A stretch of 64,000 bases of DNA from JAUIJL01 sp965366625 (lineage in GTDB: Bacteria > Acidobacteriota > Thermoanaerobaculia > Multivoradales > J023): assembly GCA_965366625.1 (NCBI GenBank), contig CBDUGP010000010.1:62001-126000 (forward strand). Reading direction: 5' to 3'. A model generated the notes under the pieces. That model ran no database searches, was not told the DNA's origin, and was given only the letters and a program-made list of their open reading frames with translations. Below, piece by piece: positions 26,701 through 35,235 of this stretch. The stretch's first letter is position 1, and every line of letters begins with the position of its first letter. Made by a program: the position numbers and the translations under genes.

Positions 26701-27630
26701 GACCAGGGTGGAAAGGCCGGCCTCCAACCGGCGCCCGCTGCCATCACCGGAGCCTTCAGCAGCGGTCTGGAAGTCCCCGAGGGCCAGACCCCGGGCGAAT
26801 CGGAGTCTGCGGTCGAAGAAGACGATGAGGATTCGAGCCCCGAAGACGGCGAGCCCGCCCTCTCCGACCAGGAGGTAACGGCCTTGATGGCCGAAGACGA
26901 GGCGGAGATCCCAAGCCTGAACCGAGGACAGCTGGCGGATCTCGAAGGTGAGCTGGCGCGCTGCAAAGCGATCCTCGAACGCCTGGGACCAGTCAACGTA
27001 TTGGCCGCCAAAGAATACGAAGACCAAGAGGAGCGCGGCACTTTCCTGCGCAAGCAGCGTAAGGATGTGGCCGCTTCGGTGGAAAGCCTCAAACAAACCA
27101 TCGCCGAGATCAACGAGCTATCGAGCGAGCGCTTCAAGGCCACCTTTGAGCAAGTGAATAAGGTCTTCGGTGAGACTTTTCAACGGCTGTTCCGCGGGGG
27201 TGAGGCCCATATGCGCCTCTTCGACGAGGACGACGTGCTCGAAACCGGCATTGAGATCATCGCCCGTCCGCCCGGCAAACGCCCACAGAACATCATGTTG
27301 CTCTCGGGCGGCGAAAAAGCGCTGACCGCCATCGCTTTGCTTTTCGCCCTCTTCCAAAGCCGACCGTCGCCGTTCTGCATCCTCGACGAGGTGGACGCTC
27401 CCTTAGACGACGCCAACGTATTGCGTTTTGTCGAAACCCTGCAGGAGATGGCCAAGGACACCCAATTCCTGGTGGTAACCCACAACAAGCTCACCATGGA
27501 AGTCGCCGCCAGCCTTTACGGCGTGACGATGGAAGAAAAAGGGGTGTCCAAATTGGTACAGGCGGAAATGGAAGATCTCCACCCCCAAAGCTCGGCCAAG
27601 GCCGGGCAGGTTGAGCTGCCCGTCTCCTAA
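23785..27630 (+). CDS. smc: Chromosome segregation protein SMC
   Basis: 1281 aa from ATG 23785 (LKLHSLEISGFKSF is the standard SMC start); the frame is open upstream through the tandem repeat but that part is not SMC. Walker A GPNGCGKS is at residues 32-39. Two long coiled coils surround a hinge around residues 520-670. The signature is LLSGGEKALTAIALLFALF and Walker B CILDEVDAPLDDAN. It is longer than the usual ~1180 residues mainly through an acidic, low-complexity insertion at about residues 964-1041, just before the C-terminal coiled coil returns to the head. SMC with ScpAB condenses and separates chromosomes. Confidence 0.95.
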   Translation: MLKLHSLEISGFKSFLDPVRVQFADGITAIVGPNGCGKSNLTDAINWVLGEQSAKSLRGAKMEDIIFNGSDKRKPVGMAEVYLNLACDDGYPRSVDGRIKIGRQVFRTGESRYRLNDKVVRLKEIKDLLMDTGLGIRAYSVIEQGKIGMILSGKPQERRKLLEEAAGITRYKARKRVAEVKLEETLGNLVRLDDIISEVDRSLRSLKRQASAARRYQAKESEYKDLLKQVLLGRWSLQKNQLDSLGRRLEELSNQDAELAANLSRDEAALVAGREELDRLAQVLAQRHQVVAELAATIEGRQEFIKGSRQRSTEMSRQLTRGRQQAEERRKQSTEFETSLGSLDQRTREVIEERDEAARQVAEDDRKIEAASREVQAAEARVDGLRREMIESVTQVNQIRDRLQKETVEIERQTYRLRYLDDERRRLDKQLAEAQGVFAEVSEKVQGAERGLEESVQLKGRMEQDLEGLLRREAEISDERRHLETHLAGLRQRQKILIQLSQEHEAKRRAMRRTLASIGIDEPVFLADRLQPAVGWEEPIDHFLGALADAVLVEDAASGLQAARALSKAGAVGVFVHPLPEGAPLPDLEDEALAYSLAEALDLPDELARSLPPAFLVDKADDADRLAAAHPGIAFLSREQIWARGGNLWVQGKEAAPGVLARESELVSIAEEIPDTERLLDSAKASLQQMVQERTRMASEIQKVEGKAAELRREIAVGQARRQDVENRRKKIALEHGTVADEQDELRRGLTERTSGRGDLTERLAAAEKNHQALQEGFEKNQAEVEAAKENREALRTEGAGRRGRLQLLEERLESQNQEAIRVRRQITYTEEQLKIWSQEDTTLDRRLGELHASIEAAETELQNALDRRVGAQDAVLEQQRILDDKREDAKVLEARVHRLRQERDALRAQISTQQVEQAGAKQDAEHLSASYRDAFKMYLPGTKSEQAKALAAEILARRQAELENPEPAADEDQGGKAGLQPAPAAITGAFSSGLEVPEGQTPGESESAVEEDDEDSSPEDGEPALSDQEVTALMAEDEAEIPSLNRGQLADLEGELARCKAILERLGPVNVLAAKEYEDQEERGTFLRKQRKDVAASVESLKQTIAEINELSSERFKATFEQVNKVFGETFQRLFRGGEAHMRLFDEDDVLETGIEIIARPPGKRPQNIMLLSGGEKALTAIALLFALFQSRPSPFCILDEVDAPLDDANVLRFVETLQEMAKDTQFLVVTHNKLTMEVAASLYGVTMEEKGVSKLVQAEMEDLHPQSSAKAGQVELPVS

Positions 27631-27656
27631 TCGACCGACCGCCGACCGGAGCGATC

Positions 27657-28673
27657 ATGAGCCACCGCAAATCCGTTTACATCGCCTACACGGGCGGCAC
27701 CATCGGCATGGCCGCCGGTGACCGTGGTTACGTTCCCAAACCGGGTTTCCTCGCAGAGCAGATGGATCGCTTTTCAGTGCTCAAAGACGAGCGGATGCCC
27801 CACTACGACCTTCACGAATACGAAAATTTACTCGATTCCTCGAATATGACCCCTCGGGATTGGATGTCCATTGCCGAGGATTTGACCCGAAACTACAACG
27901 ATTACGACGGTTTCGTGGTGCTGCACGGTACCGACACCATGGCCTACTCGGCGTCGGCCCTATCTTTTCTATTGCGAGATTTGGGCAAACCCGTCATTTT
28001 CACCGGCTCTCAGGTACCGCTTTTCGAATTGCGCACGGACGCCCGTGAAAACCTGATCAACAGCCTGTTGTTGGCGGCGGACTGCGGCGTGCCCGAAGTC
28101 TGTTTGTTGGTCCGCCATCGATTGCTGAGGGGTAATCGGTCGACCAAAGTCTCCGCCAGTCGATTCATGGCCTTCGATTCGCCCAATTACGATGTGTTGG
28201 CCAGTGTGGGCGTTGAAACCGTGGTGTACAAGAAACGGATCCTGCCGATTCCTGAGCGCCCCATGACCCTGCACGGTCTGAAGAATCCTCAGGTGGCGGA
28301 TGTCCGCCTATTCCCGGGCATCACCCCGAAGGTTCTGGAGCAGCTCTTGAGCGGCCCCTTGCAAGGCGCCGTCTTGCACACCTACGGCGTCGGCAACGCG
28401 CCCGATGACCCGAGCTTCCTACGGGTCTTGCGTCAGGCCTGCGACCGCGGCCTGGTGATCGTCAATTGCACCCAATGCCTACAAGGCTCTGTGGACATGA
28501 GCGGTTATGCCACCGGCAACTCCTTGGCCGACGCCGGGGTGATCAGCGGCTGGGACATGACACCGGAAGCAGCCCTGACCAAGCTCTATTGGCTGCTGTC
28601 CCAAGATCTAAGCGTCGAGGAGATGCGCCGGCACATGCAAAAAGACCTGCGCGGCGAACTCACCGCGGGCTGA
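27657..28673 (+). CDS. ansA: Type I asparaginase
   Basis: 338 aa from ATG 27657, 26 bp after smc. The two catalytic threonine regions are YTGGTIGMA near residue 11 and LHGTDTMAYSASALSF near residue 90, both diagnostic of the asparaginase/glutaminase family; no signal peptide is present, so it is the cytoplasmic type I enzyme that hydrolyses asparagine to aspartate and ammonia. IFTGSQVPL and NCTQCLQGSVDM are further family landmarks. Length matches E. coli AnsA (338 residues). A bidirectional hairpin follows. Confidence 0.93.
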   Translation: MSHRKSVYIAYTGGTIGMAAGDRGYVPKPGFLAEQMDRFSVLKDERMPHYDLHEYENLLDSSNMTPRDWMSIAEDLTRNYNDYDGFVVLHGTDTMAYSASALSFLLRDLGKPVIFTGSQVPLFELRTDARENLINSLLLAADCGVPEVCLLVRHRLLRGNRSTKVSASRFMAFDSPNYDVLASVGVETVVYKKRILPIPERPMTLHGLKNPQVADVRLFPGITPKVLEQLLSGPLQGAVLHTYGVGNAPDDPSFLRVLRQACDRGLVIVNCTQCLQGSVDMSGYATGNSLADAGVISGWDMTPEAALTKLYWLLSQDLSVEEMRRHMQKDLRGELTAG

Positions 28674-28691
28674 AACCTGCATCTACGCGGA

Positions 28692-28720
28692 AACCCCCGG
28701 TGAAACATCCACCGGGGGTT
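28692..28720. terminator. Hairpin between convergent ansA and etfA
   Basis: Perfect 11-bp stem AACCCCCGGTG / CACCGGGGGTT with a 7-nt loop in the 70-bp gap between two converging genes. No long T tract follows on either strand, so it is a likely but not ideal bidirectional terminator. Confidence 0.7.
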
Positions 28721-28743
28721 CATTCAAATCACTAGCGCCGAAA

Positions 28744-29721
28744 TCAGCCCTTGGCTTCGAGCACCGCTGCGGTCAGTGCCGGCACGACCTCGTGCAAATC
28801 GCCCACGATTCCGTATTTGGAAACGTTGAAGATCGGAGCACTCGGGTCCTTGTTGATCGAAACCACACAGCCAGAGCCCTTCATGCCGACCAGATGCTGG
28901 ATAGCACCGCTAATGCCGATGGCCAGATAGAGTTTCGGTGCCACCGTCTGACCGGACGAGCCGATCTGGCGATCGCGCGGCAACCAGCCGTTGTCGATCA
29001 CCGGTCGGCTGGCGCCGATATCGGCTCCGAGTGCCTTCGCCAGTGCTTCGATCGGCGGCAAGTTCTCGGGTTTGCCGATGCCGCGACCCACAGCCACGAC
29101 CACATCGGCTTTAGAGAGGTCGACTTGGTCACCACCGACCTGCTCGACACCCAACAGCTCGCGATCAGGGGTTGCGCCGGAAGCGTCGAGGCTGCCCTGC
29201 TCCGTCGAGCCGGTTGCCGCCGAGTCCGCCGGAAAAGCGCCGCTTTGGAGCGACACCAATACGGTGCCCTCACCTTTAACCCGCACGCGAGCTTGCATTT
29301 TGCCGGTGAGAATCGGGCGTTTGAACAGCAGCTCGCCGTCGGCTTGCTCGAAGGAAATCACTTCCGGCACGTAGGCGGCATCCACCTCATGGCACAGCCG
29401 ACCCACGTAGTCCACGGTTTGGTAGGTATGGGTAAACACCACATACGCCGGAGCAGCATCGCGGATGGCCGGAGCCAAGACGCCGATGTAGGCCCCGGGG
29501 GTGTAGTTGGCCAGAGATTCGTGATCGACCACCAACAGCGAGGCCAGATCGTAACCCGCCGCCTGTTCGGCAGCCGCGCCGAGCCCAGAGCCCAACAACA
29601 CCGCCGTCACGGTCCCGCCGGTTTCAGCTGCCAGCTTTTGAGCACCGGCGATCGCTTCGATGGAGCCCCTGTGCAGCCGGCCCTCACGCTGTTGCAGCAC
29701 AACCCAAATATTGTTGGACAT
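28744..29721 (-). CDS. etfA: Electron transfer flavoprotein alpha subunit
   Basis: 325 aa. The C-terminal FAD-binding domain contains AVGRGIGKPENL, SRPVIDNGWLPRDRQIG and the signature LYLAIGISGAIQHLVGMKGS. ETF carries electrons from acyl-CoA and other dehydrogenases to the quinone pool through ETF:quinone oxidoreductase. The ATG overlaps the etfB stop by one base (TGATG), so the subunits are translationally coupled. Nothing suggests the bifurcating Fix type, which is usually next to fixX or bcd-like genes. Confidence 0.95.
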   Translation of the reverse strand: MSNNIWVVLQQREGRLHRGSIEAIAGAQKLAAETGGTVTAVLLGSGLGAAAEQAAGYDLASLLVVDHESLANYTPGAYIGVLAPAIRDAAPAYVVFTHTYQTVDYVGRLCHEVDAAYVPEVISFEQADGELLFKRPILTGKMQARVRVKGEGTVLVSLQSGAFPADSAATGSTEQGSLDASGATPDRELLGVEQVGGDQVDLSKADVVVAVGRGIGKPENLPPIEALAKALGADIGASRPVIDNGWLPRDRQIGSSGQTVAPKLYLAIGISGAIQHLVGMKGSGCVVSINKDPSAPIFNVSKYGIVGDLHEVVPALTAAVLEAKG

Positions 29722-30515
29722 CAGAGGACCCTCGCTTCGTTTCGCAATTTCTCTACCAAAGCCTTGGCCACCGTAGCCGGGTCGCCTTCGAACATCTCCG
29801 CGCCCTCGCCGGTGTCCGGGAAGTCGATGTCGACAATCTCAATGCGGGAGCCGGCCGCGCCGATCTGTGCCGGGTCGAGCCCTAGCTCGTCGGGCGAAGG
29901 GGTCGACATGGGCTTGCGCTTGGCCTTCATGATGCCTTTGAGCGATGCATAACGAGGATGATTGATACCTGCTTGAACCTCGATCACCGCCGGCAGCTGC
30001 AAGCGGAAAATCTCGTTCATGCCGCTTTCCATTTCGCGAGTCACTTTGGCGCTTTGGTGACCCTCTTCCAGCTCTAAGCCCATCACCAGCCAGGCCTGGG
30101 GCCACCCCAAGAGACCGGCAAGAATGGAAGCCGTCGAGCCATAACCGACATCGTCGGATTGGGAGCCGGTCAAAACGAGACCGATCTCTTCTTCTTGGAT
30201 CGCCGCGGCCAGAGCACGGGCCGTGGCCGTGGCATCACCGCCTTGGTACGCGTCGTCGGAGAGGTGAACCGCCCGTGCGGCGCCGAGAGCCAATGCTTTG
30301 CGCAAGGACTCTTTCACCCGATCGGGTCCGAGGCTGAAGACAACTACCTCACCGCCGGTTTTCTCGGCGATCTGTAGCGCTTCTTCAATGGCATGCTCGT
30401 CGCTTTCATTGATCACATACCGCAGGTCTTCGTCGTCGAGCCAGCGGCGATCCTTAGCGACCCGAAGCCGAGCTTCGGTGTCGGGAACTTGTTTGATGCA
30501 TACAGCGATATTCAT
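29721..30515 (-). CDS. etfB: Electron transfer flavoprotein beta subunit
   Basis: 264 aa. Typical EtfB start NIAVCIKQVPDTEARLRV, the NESDEHAIEEALQIAEK segment, and the AMP-binding region around LTGSQSDDVGYG. Together with EtfA it forms the heterodimer that holds FAD and structural AMP. It is the first gene of the etfBA operon, with its promoter in the 484-bp divergent gap shared with tolQ; AGGAGAT lies about 6 nt before the start codon. Confidence 0.95.
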   Translation of the reverse strand: MNIAVCIKQVPDTEARLRVAKDRRWLDDEDLRYVINESDEHAIEEALQIAEKTGGEVVVFSLGPDRVKESLRKALALGAARAVHLSDDAYQGGDATATARALAAAIQEEEIGLVLTGSQSDDVGYGSTASILAGLLGWPQAWLVMGLELEEGHQSAKVTREMESGMNEIFRLQLPAVIEVQAGINHPRYASLKGIMKAKRKPMSTPSPDELGLDPAQIGAAGSRIEIVDIDFPDTGEGAEMFEGDPATVAKALVEKLRNEARVL

Positions 30516-30999
30516 CGCAATCTCCTGAAACTTAAGTCGGGGAAACGCTGAGCCGGGGAAGGGTTCGAGCCTGATCGGGGCGGTTTGCGCGGACCAGGTG
30601 GAGCAGCCGGGTTGGCGTTCGGGTCGGATGTGCGTCGGGGCTCGGCGAAGTTGGACCTTGCCAAATGCCCCGAGGCGGTTGGAACTTCATCGATGCGGGC
30701 CGTCTGCCGGCCCCTCGAAGGACACATCGGCAAGCGGTATCGGCAGCCTTTCCAACCCGAGCAATCTATCATGTTGCCGGCAGCGCCGCACAGCCTTCGG
30801 GAAGCCCCCCGGAAGGCCGGCGCTAAACATTGAGTTATAAGACACTTGGTGACCCCTGTAGGGCGCGCGCTTCGGTGGACAGCTCGCAGCCGACGTGCTA
30901 GATTTCCGGCCGTTACCGGGTCGAAATCCGGTCGCCTTTCAGGCCAACCGATCCGGGGCCGGGCATTTCGGCGATCACTTCCACAGGACTCCTATCAAC
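30516..30999. other. Divergent intergenic region etfB/tolQ
   Basis: A 484-bp stretch with no protein pattern I trust; open frames on both strands lack start signals and homology-like motifs. It must contain the promoters of etfBA (leftward) and tolQRAB (rightward). A small AT-rich patch with TTGAGTTATAAG at about 30831 is the likeliest core-promoter area, but I cannot assign boxes. Confidence 0.4.
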
Positions 31000-31731
31000 A
31001 TGCTTTCAACTCTTTCGGTGCCTCTGGCAAATACAGCGAATGGAACCGGCATCTTCGAGCTTTTCTTGGAAGCTGGACCGATGGCCAAATTCGTATTCTT
31101 GCTGCTCGCGGGCATGTCCATTGGATCCTGGGCGATCATGATCAGCAAGGCATTGCAATACCGTCGTGCCGATAGGGACGGCGAAGAATTTCTAGAAATC
31201 TTCCGGCGTTCAAAGCGCTTTAGTGAGGTCAATGCAGCCGCCGGGCGTCTTTCCGGCAGCCCCATGGTCGGGCTCTTTCAAGCCGGCTACGCGGAAATTG
31301 ATGCCCAGGTCAAAGCCGCTCAGGACGCAGCTGCCGGTCAAGCCGGAGCCCCCTCCCAATTCCGAGTCAAATCTTTGGACGGAGTGGAGCGCAGCCTGAG
31401 ACGCGCGATCGGCGTCGAAATGGGCGTCATGGGCAAGGGGACCGCCTTCTTGGCCACCACCGCATCTGCCGCGCCTTTCATCGGCCTCTTCGGTACCGTC
31501 TGGGGCATCATGGTTGCATTCAACAACATCGGTCTGTCGGGATCGACATCTATCACCGCCGTCGCACCCGGTATCGCCGAAGCACTGGTGAATACCGCTG
31601 CCGGGCTCGCCGCCGCGATTCCCGCTTTGGTCGGTTTCAACTTCTTCGGCTCCCGAGCCCGACAGCTGCGCAGCGAGATGCAAGATTTCATCTTGGAATT
31701 CATGAATCTCACCGAGCGCAACTTCACCTAA
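31000..31731 (+). CDS. tolQ: TolQ/ExbB-type proton channel protein
   Basis: 243 aa from ATG 31000; the open frame upstream has no credible start. Three membrane segments are visible: FVFLLLAGMSIGSWAIMI at about residues 30-50, and two in the conserved C-terminal half (ASAAPFIGLFGTVWGIMVAF and the VNTAAGLAAAIPALVGFNFF region), which is the MotA/TolQ/ExbB channel domain. TolQ with TolR uses the proton motive force to energise TolA. It opens a tolQ-tolR-tolA-tolB-pal-cpoB cluster in the same order as in E. coli, which favours Tol over Exb. Confidence 0.93.
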   Translation: MLSTLSVPLANTANGTGIFELFLEAGPMAKFVFLLLAGMSIGSWAIMISKALQYRRADRDGEEFLEIFRRSKRFSEVNAAAGRLSGSPMVGLFQAGYAEIDAQVKAAQDAAAGQAGAPSQFRVKSLDGVERSLRRAIGVEMGVMGKGTAFLATTASAAPFIGLFGTVWGIMVAFNNIGLSGSTSITAVAPGIAEALVNTAAGLAAAIPALVGFNFFGSRARQLRSEMQDFILEFMNLTERNFT

Positions 31732-31753
31732 GACCCGCTCAAAGAGAACAGTC

Positions 31754-32185
31754 ATGGCTTTTCATTTAGACGACGGAGATCACGACGATCAGTCGATGGC
31801 GGACATCAATGTCACGCCCTTGGTCGACGTCATGTTGGTGTTGCTGATCATTTTCATGATCACCGCCCCGATGCTGCACCAAGGTGTGGAGGTCAACCTG
31901 CCCCAAACCGCCTCGGCGGACGAGATTCCGATGCGGGTAGACGACCCGTTGGTGCTGACCATAAAAACTGACGGCAACGTTTGGATTCGCGACCAGCCCG
32001 TCCATCCGTCCAAATTGGTCGAACGGTTGTCGGCGATCCTCTCCAGCCGAGACGACAAGCAGGTTTTCATCAAAGGGGACCGAAACATCAGCTACGGACA
32101 ATTCATCGAGGTGATCGGCCTTTTGAAGGCCGGCGACATCCATCACATCGGCCTGGTTGCCGAAGAGCTGGCCCCTGATCGCTGA
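31754..32185 (+). CDS. tolR: TolR/ExbD-type protein
   Basis: 143 aa. A single N-terminal membrane helix starts with the proton-path Asp in INVTPLVDVMLVLLIIFMIT (near residue 24), and the periplasmic domain continues with GVEVNLPQT and the IKGDRNISYGQFIEVI segment of the family. It pairs with TolQ in the inner-membrane proton channel. The stop codon overlaps the tolA start by one base (TGATG). Confidence 0.94.
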   Translation: MAFHLDDGDHDDQSMADINVTPLVDVMLVLLIIFMITAPMLHQGVEVNLPQTASADEIPMRVDDPLVLTIKTDGNVWIRDQPVHPSKLVERLSAILSSRDDKQVFIKGDRNISYGQFIEVIGLLKAGDIHHIGLVAEELAPDR

Positions 32186-32961
32186 TGCCTATCTCGCTGA
32201 ACCAGGTTCTAGACCAACGCTCGCATCGCATCACCTCGAGCCAGCAGTCTCGCCACTTTGCCGTATCCCTGGTCTTCCACGGTTTGGCCGTGGCTTTTTT
32301 TCTTCTGATGCCGATCTTTCTAGCCAAACCTCCCGAGCCTTTCGATTACATCGCGGTGACCGTGGTGCCACCCAAGGCGCTCGGCAGTGAGGACCCTCCG
32401 CCGCAGCGCCCAGATCCTCCGAAAAAGAAGGAAACTCCCCCCCCGCCTCCGCCCCCTCCGCCCAAGGAGGAGCCACCGCCAAAGGTGGAGCCCGATCGTC
32501 CGGTCTTGGCAACGCAACCCAAGGAGCCGCCACCGAAGCCGCCACCCAAGGAGAGCCCCAAGCCGCCGCCCGAGACCCAAACCCCACCGGCCTCGCCCTT
32601 GGCCGATCCGCCCAAGCGAAAAGGCAATCCTTTGGGCAATCCCCTTGGGGCGTCAACTACCGAGGCCACACTCGGGGTCGAGGATCCAAACTTCACCTAT
32701 GGTTACTACCTCGATCGGATCGTCTCCATGATCAGCCAGAATTGGAATCGGCCTCCGGTGGGCGGCGACGTCAAGGACGCTTTGATCCATTTCCGCATCT
32801 TGCGCGACGGCACCGTCGAGCAATTGATTCTCAAACGTTCATCGGGGGATGACGTTTTCGACCGCACCGCCATTGGAGCGGTCAAAGTAACTTCACCCCT
32901 GCCACCCCTGCCCAAGGGGTACAAACGCGATTATCTCGGCATCAACCTGATCGTCAAATAG
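32185..32961 (+). CDS. tolA: TolA/TonB-like energy transducer
   Basis: 258 aa. A membrane helix lies at about residues 25-47 (HFAVSLVFHGLAVAFFLLMP). Residues 70-150 are a Pro/Lys/Glu-rich stretch with repeated PPPPPP and EEPPPK, as in periplasm-spanning TonB and TolA proteins. The C-terminal domain contains YLDRIVSMISQNWNRPP and FRILRDGTVEQLILKRSSG, of TonB C-terminal/TolA domain III type. It should link TolQR to Pal and TolB across the periplasm. Gene order makes TolA the best name, though sequence alone would allow TonB. Confidence 0.85.
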   Translation: MPISLNQVLDQRSHRITSSQQSRHFAVSLVFHGLAVAFFLLMPIFLAKPPEPFDYIAVTVVPPKALGSEDPPPQRPDPPKKKETPPPPPPPPPKEEPPPKVEPDRPVLATQPKEPPPKPPPKESPKPPPETQTPPASPLADPPKRKGNPLGNPLGASTTEATLGVEDPNFTYGYYLDRIVSMISQNWNRPPVGGDVKDALIHFRILRDGTVEQLILKRSSGDDVFDRTAIGAVKVTSPLPPLPKGYKRDYLGINLIVK

Positions 32962-32984
32962 TCACCAGGAGCACCCTGCCAGCG

Positions 32985-34385
32985 ATGAGCCAGATCACCC
33001 AGGAATTCAAACCATTCGCCTCCCTCTCAGTCGGGCATTCGGCCGGCTATTACGGGATATTCTTCTGGCTCGCCGCGAGCCTAGTCGCTTCGGCCGCAGC
33101 CGTCGCACAAGAGCCTTCCTCCGAGCTACTCCAGGGCGAGGAAGCCTGGGTAGAAATCGATAAGCTGCGGGCACGGAGCCAAGTTCGGCTAGCGATTGAG
33201 CCGTCGAAAATTGCCCCGGAGCTGACCGGAGATTTTCGCCAGGCAGCTGCCGAGATCGAGCAGACGTTGCGGGAAGACTTGGAGCAGATGATTCTCTTCA
33301 ACGTGCAGGGTCCAACGGAACTCTCAGTCCTCGTGCTGACGGGCAACCGGGATCAGGACTTCGATCAATATCGCTCCCTCGGCAATGAGGTCGTGTTGCT
33401 GACGGAAATCAAAAAAGAGGGCGACCGGCTGACCCTCGACGGCTGGGTTTACGACTTGCCGAGCCGTCAGTCGATTCTGGGAAAACGATACCGCGGTACC
33501 CTGGACCAAGCTCGACTAGTCGCCCATCACATGGCGGATGCCATCCACTGGCAATTCAGCAATCGTCCTAGCCTGACACTCACCACCCTCGCCTTCCAAA
33601 GCGATCGTGACGGTCATCAAGAGATGTATTTGATGGATTATGACGGCCGCAATCAGAGACGGATCAGCGGCCACAAGTCCACCAGCGGATACGGCTCTTG
33701 GAGCCCGACCAACGATGCCATCGCCTATATGTCCTACTTCTCGGGGCCCCCAGGCATCTACTACGTAGATTTGGCCAGTGGCAACAAGATCCCTGTTTAT
33801 CGTGAGGGCACGCTCAACCTCTCCCCCTCCTTCGCACCGGACGGCAAGCGATTGGCGTTTGCCTCGAGCCAAGGCTCGAACGTAGATATTTACATTTGTG
33901 ATCGAAGCTGCTCGACCCCGGTTCGGCTGACGACTTCGAAAGCCATCGACACCAACCCGGCCTGGAGCCCGGACGGCTCAAAGATCGCTTTCACCTCCAG
34001 CCGATCCGGGCGGCCGAATATTTACGTCATGGAAATAGACGGCTCCAACATCCGACGCATCTCTTTCGAAGGAAACTACAACGAAGGGGCCTCGTGGAGC
34101 CCGGACGGCAGCCGACTGACCTATGCGAGCCGCTCGGGCAATCAGGGTATCTTTAGGGTCGTCGTCACCAGTCTAGTGGACCTCCAAACCCAAGTTTTGA
34201 CCGGCGGCCAGGGCAGCCAGGAAGAGCCGACTTTTTCGCCGGACGGGACCAAAATCGCATATACCTTGCGCCAAGGAAGAAGCGCACAAATCTACGTCAT
34301 AGATGCGAACGGCTCGAATCCCAGGCAGCTGACCCACCAGGGAAACAGCTCAGGGCCGGCATGGTCTGCCTTCCCACCCAAGTAG
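32985..34385 (+). CDS. tolB: Tol-Pal system beta-propeller protein TolB
   Basis: 466 aa. The N-terminus has a hydrophobic export segment (IFFWLAASLVASAAAVAQ) unusually far from the start, about residues 26-43; an internal start is conceivable. The TolB N-terminal domain follows, then five or six PD40/WD40-like blades with the repeated pattern SPDGSKIAFTSSRSGRPNIY near residue 330. TolB is periplasmic and binds Pal, TolA and outer-membrane proteins. It lies 23 bp after tolA. Confidence 0.92.
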   Translation: MSQITQEFKPFASLSVGHSAGYYGIFFWLAASLVASAAAVAQEPSSELLQGEEAWVEIDKLRARSQVRLAIEPSKIAPELTGDFRQAAAEIEQTLREDLEQMILFNVQGPTELSVLVLTGNRDQDFDQYRSLGNEVVLLTEIKKEGDRLTLDGWVYDLPSRQSILGKRYRGTLDQARLVAHHMADAIHWQFSNRPSLTLTTLAFQSDRDGHQEMYLMDYDGRNQRRISGHKSTSGYGSWSPTNDAIAYMSYFSGPPGIYYVDLASGNKIPVYREGTLNLSPSFAPDGKRLAFASSQGSNVDIYICDRSCSTPVRLTTSKAIDTNPAWSPDGSKIAFTSSRSGRPNIYVMEIDGSNIRRISFEGNYNEGASWSPDGSRLTYASRSGNQGIFRVVVTSLVDLQTQVLTGGQGSQEEPTFSPDGTKIAYTLRQGRSAQIYVIDANGSNPRQLTHQGNSSGPAWSAFPPK

Positions 34386-34445
34386 TCGGCGCCTTAAAAA
34401 GCTCGTAAACTCCCATAAAAACTACGTTTTCGATGCTTCGTGCTA

Positions 34446-34474
34446 TTGAGGGCAGGCATTGATTCTGCTATCTT
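34446..34474 (+). promoter_or_regulatory. Possible sigma-70-type promoter for pal
   Basis: TTGAGG, a 17-bp spacer, then TATCTT (each 4 of 6 to consensus) in the 174-bp gap between tolB and pal, in an AT-richer patch. It is followed by two near-identical 19-bp direct repeats, CGCTGTAGATGCCTTT plus 3 bases, at 34500-34538 in the leader. A separate pal promoter inside the tol cluster is known in other bacteria; this one is read from pattern only. Confidence 0.35.
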
Positions 34475-34559
34475 GATAAAGAAAGTCGTAACTCAAAATC
34501 GCTGTAGATGCCTTTTGACGCTGTAGATGCCTTTAGACATTGAGGAGGCCGCCTTAAAA

Positions 34560-35132
34560 ATGCGAATGGATAGGAACTGGATCGTTCTGGTGCTCGCCGT
34601 GCTGCTGATCGCCTCTGTCGGCTGTAGTAAAAAGCCACCGGTAGTCGAGCCACCACCCGTTGACACGTCCCCGACCCCGCCGCCTCAGGACGTGGTCGAC
34701 AAGCCCGCACCCGCGCCTGCCGCTGACCAAACCGCGGAAAAACCGCCCGAATCGATCCAGGAGCTCGAAGCTCGGCTTCGCACTCAAGGCTTGATCGGCG
34801 ACGTCTTCTTCGAGTTCGACAAATATGACCTGAGCAGTGAGGCGCGCGAGCGGCTCGCTAAGAACGCTGAATTCATGAACTCTGGCGAGGGTAGTGAATT
34901 GACGTTCCAGATCGAAGGTCATTGTGATGAGCGTGGCACCAACGAGTACAACCTCGCTTTGGGCGAGAACCGCTCCGCTGCGGCCCTCGACTATCTCGCT
35001 TCCCTCGGTGTTCCGAGAAATCGGTTCAGAATTCTGAGCTACGGCGAGGAGCGTCCGTTCTGCACAGAAAGCAACGAAGCTTGCTGGCAGAAGAATCGCC
35101 GGGCCCGATTCGTCGTAACCGGCAAGAACTAA
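34560..35132 (+). CDS. pal: Peptidoglycan-associated lipoprotein Pal
   Basis: 190 aa from ATG 34560, about 11 nt after GAGGAGG; ATG 34527 in the same frame lacks such a site. The signal peptide ends in a lipobox ASVGC, with a Pro-rich linker to residue 65. The OmpA C-terminal domain has VFFEFDKYDL, IEGHCDERGTNEYN and NLALGENRSAAA, the peptidoglycan-contacting NxxLxxxR pattern. Pal anchors the outer membrane to the cell wall and works with TolAB. Length and motifs match the family well. Confidence 0.95.
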   Translation: MRMDRNWIVLVLAVLLIASVGCSKKPPVVEPPPVDTSPTPPPQDVVDKPAPAPAADQTAEKPPESIQELEARLRTQGLIGDVFFEFDKYDLSSEARERLAKNAEFMNSGEGSELTFQIEGHCDERGTNEYNLALGENRSAAALDYLASLGVPRNRFRILSYGEERPFCTESNEACWQKNRRARFVVTGKN

Positions 35133-35235
35133 TCGGCAGCAGTGGTCGACGGCAACCTGTCGACGGCAACCTGCCGACGACCACATCGCCGAGGATAATT
35201 TACGTAGTGATACTAAGCACGGAGATCCAGCTCAG

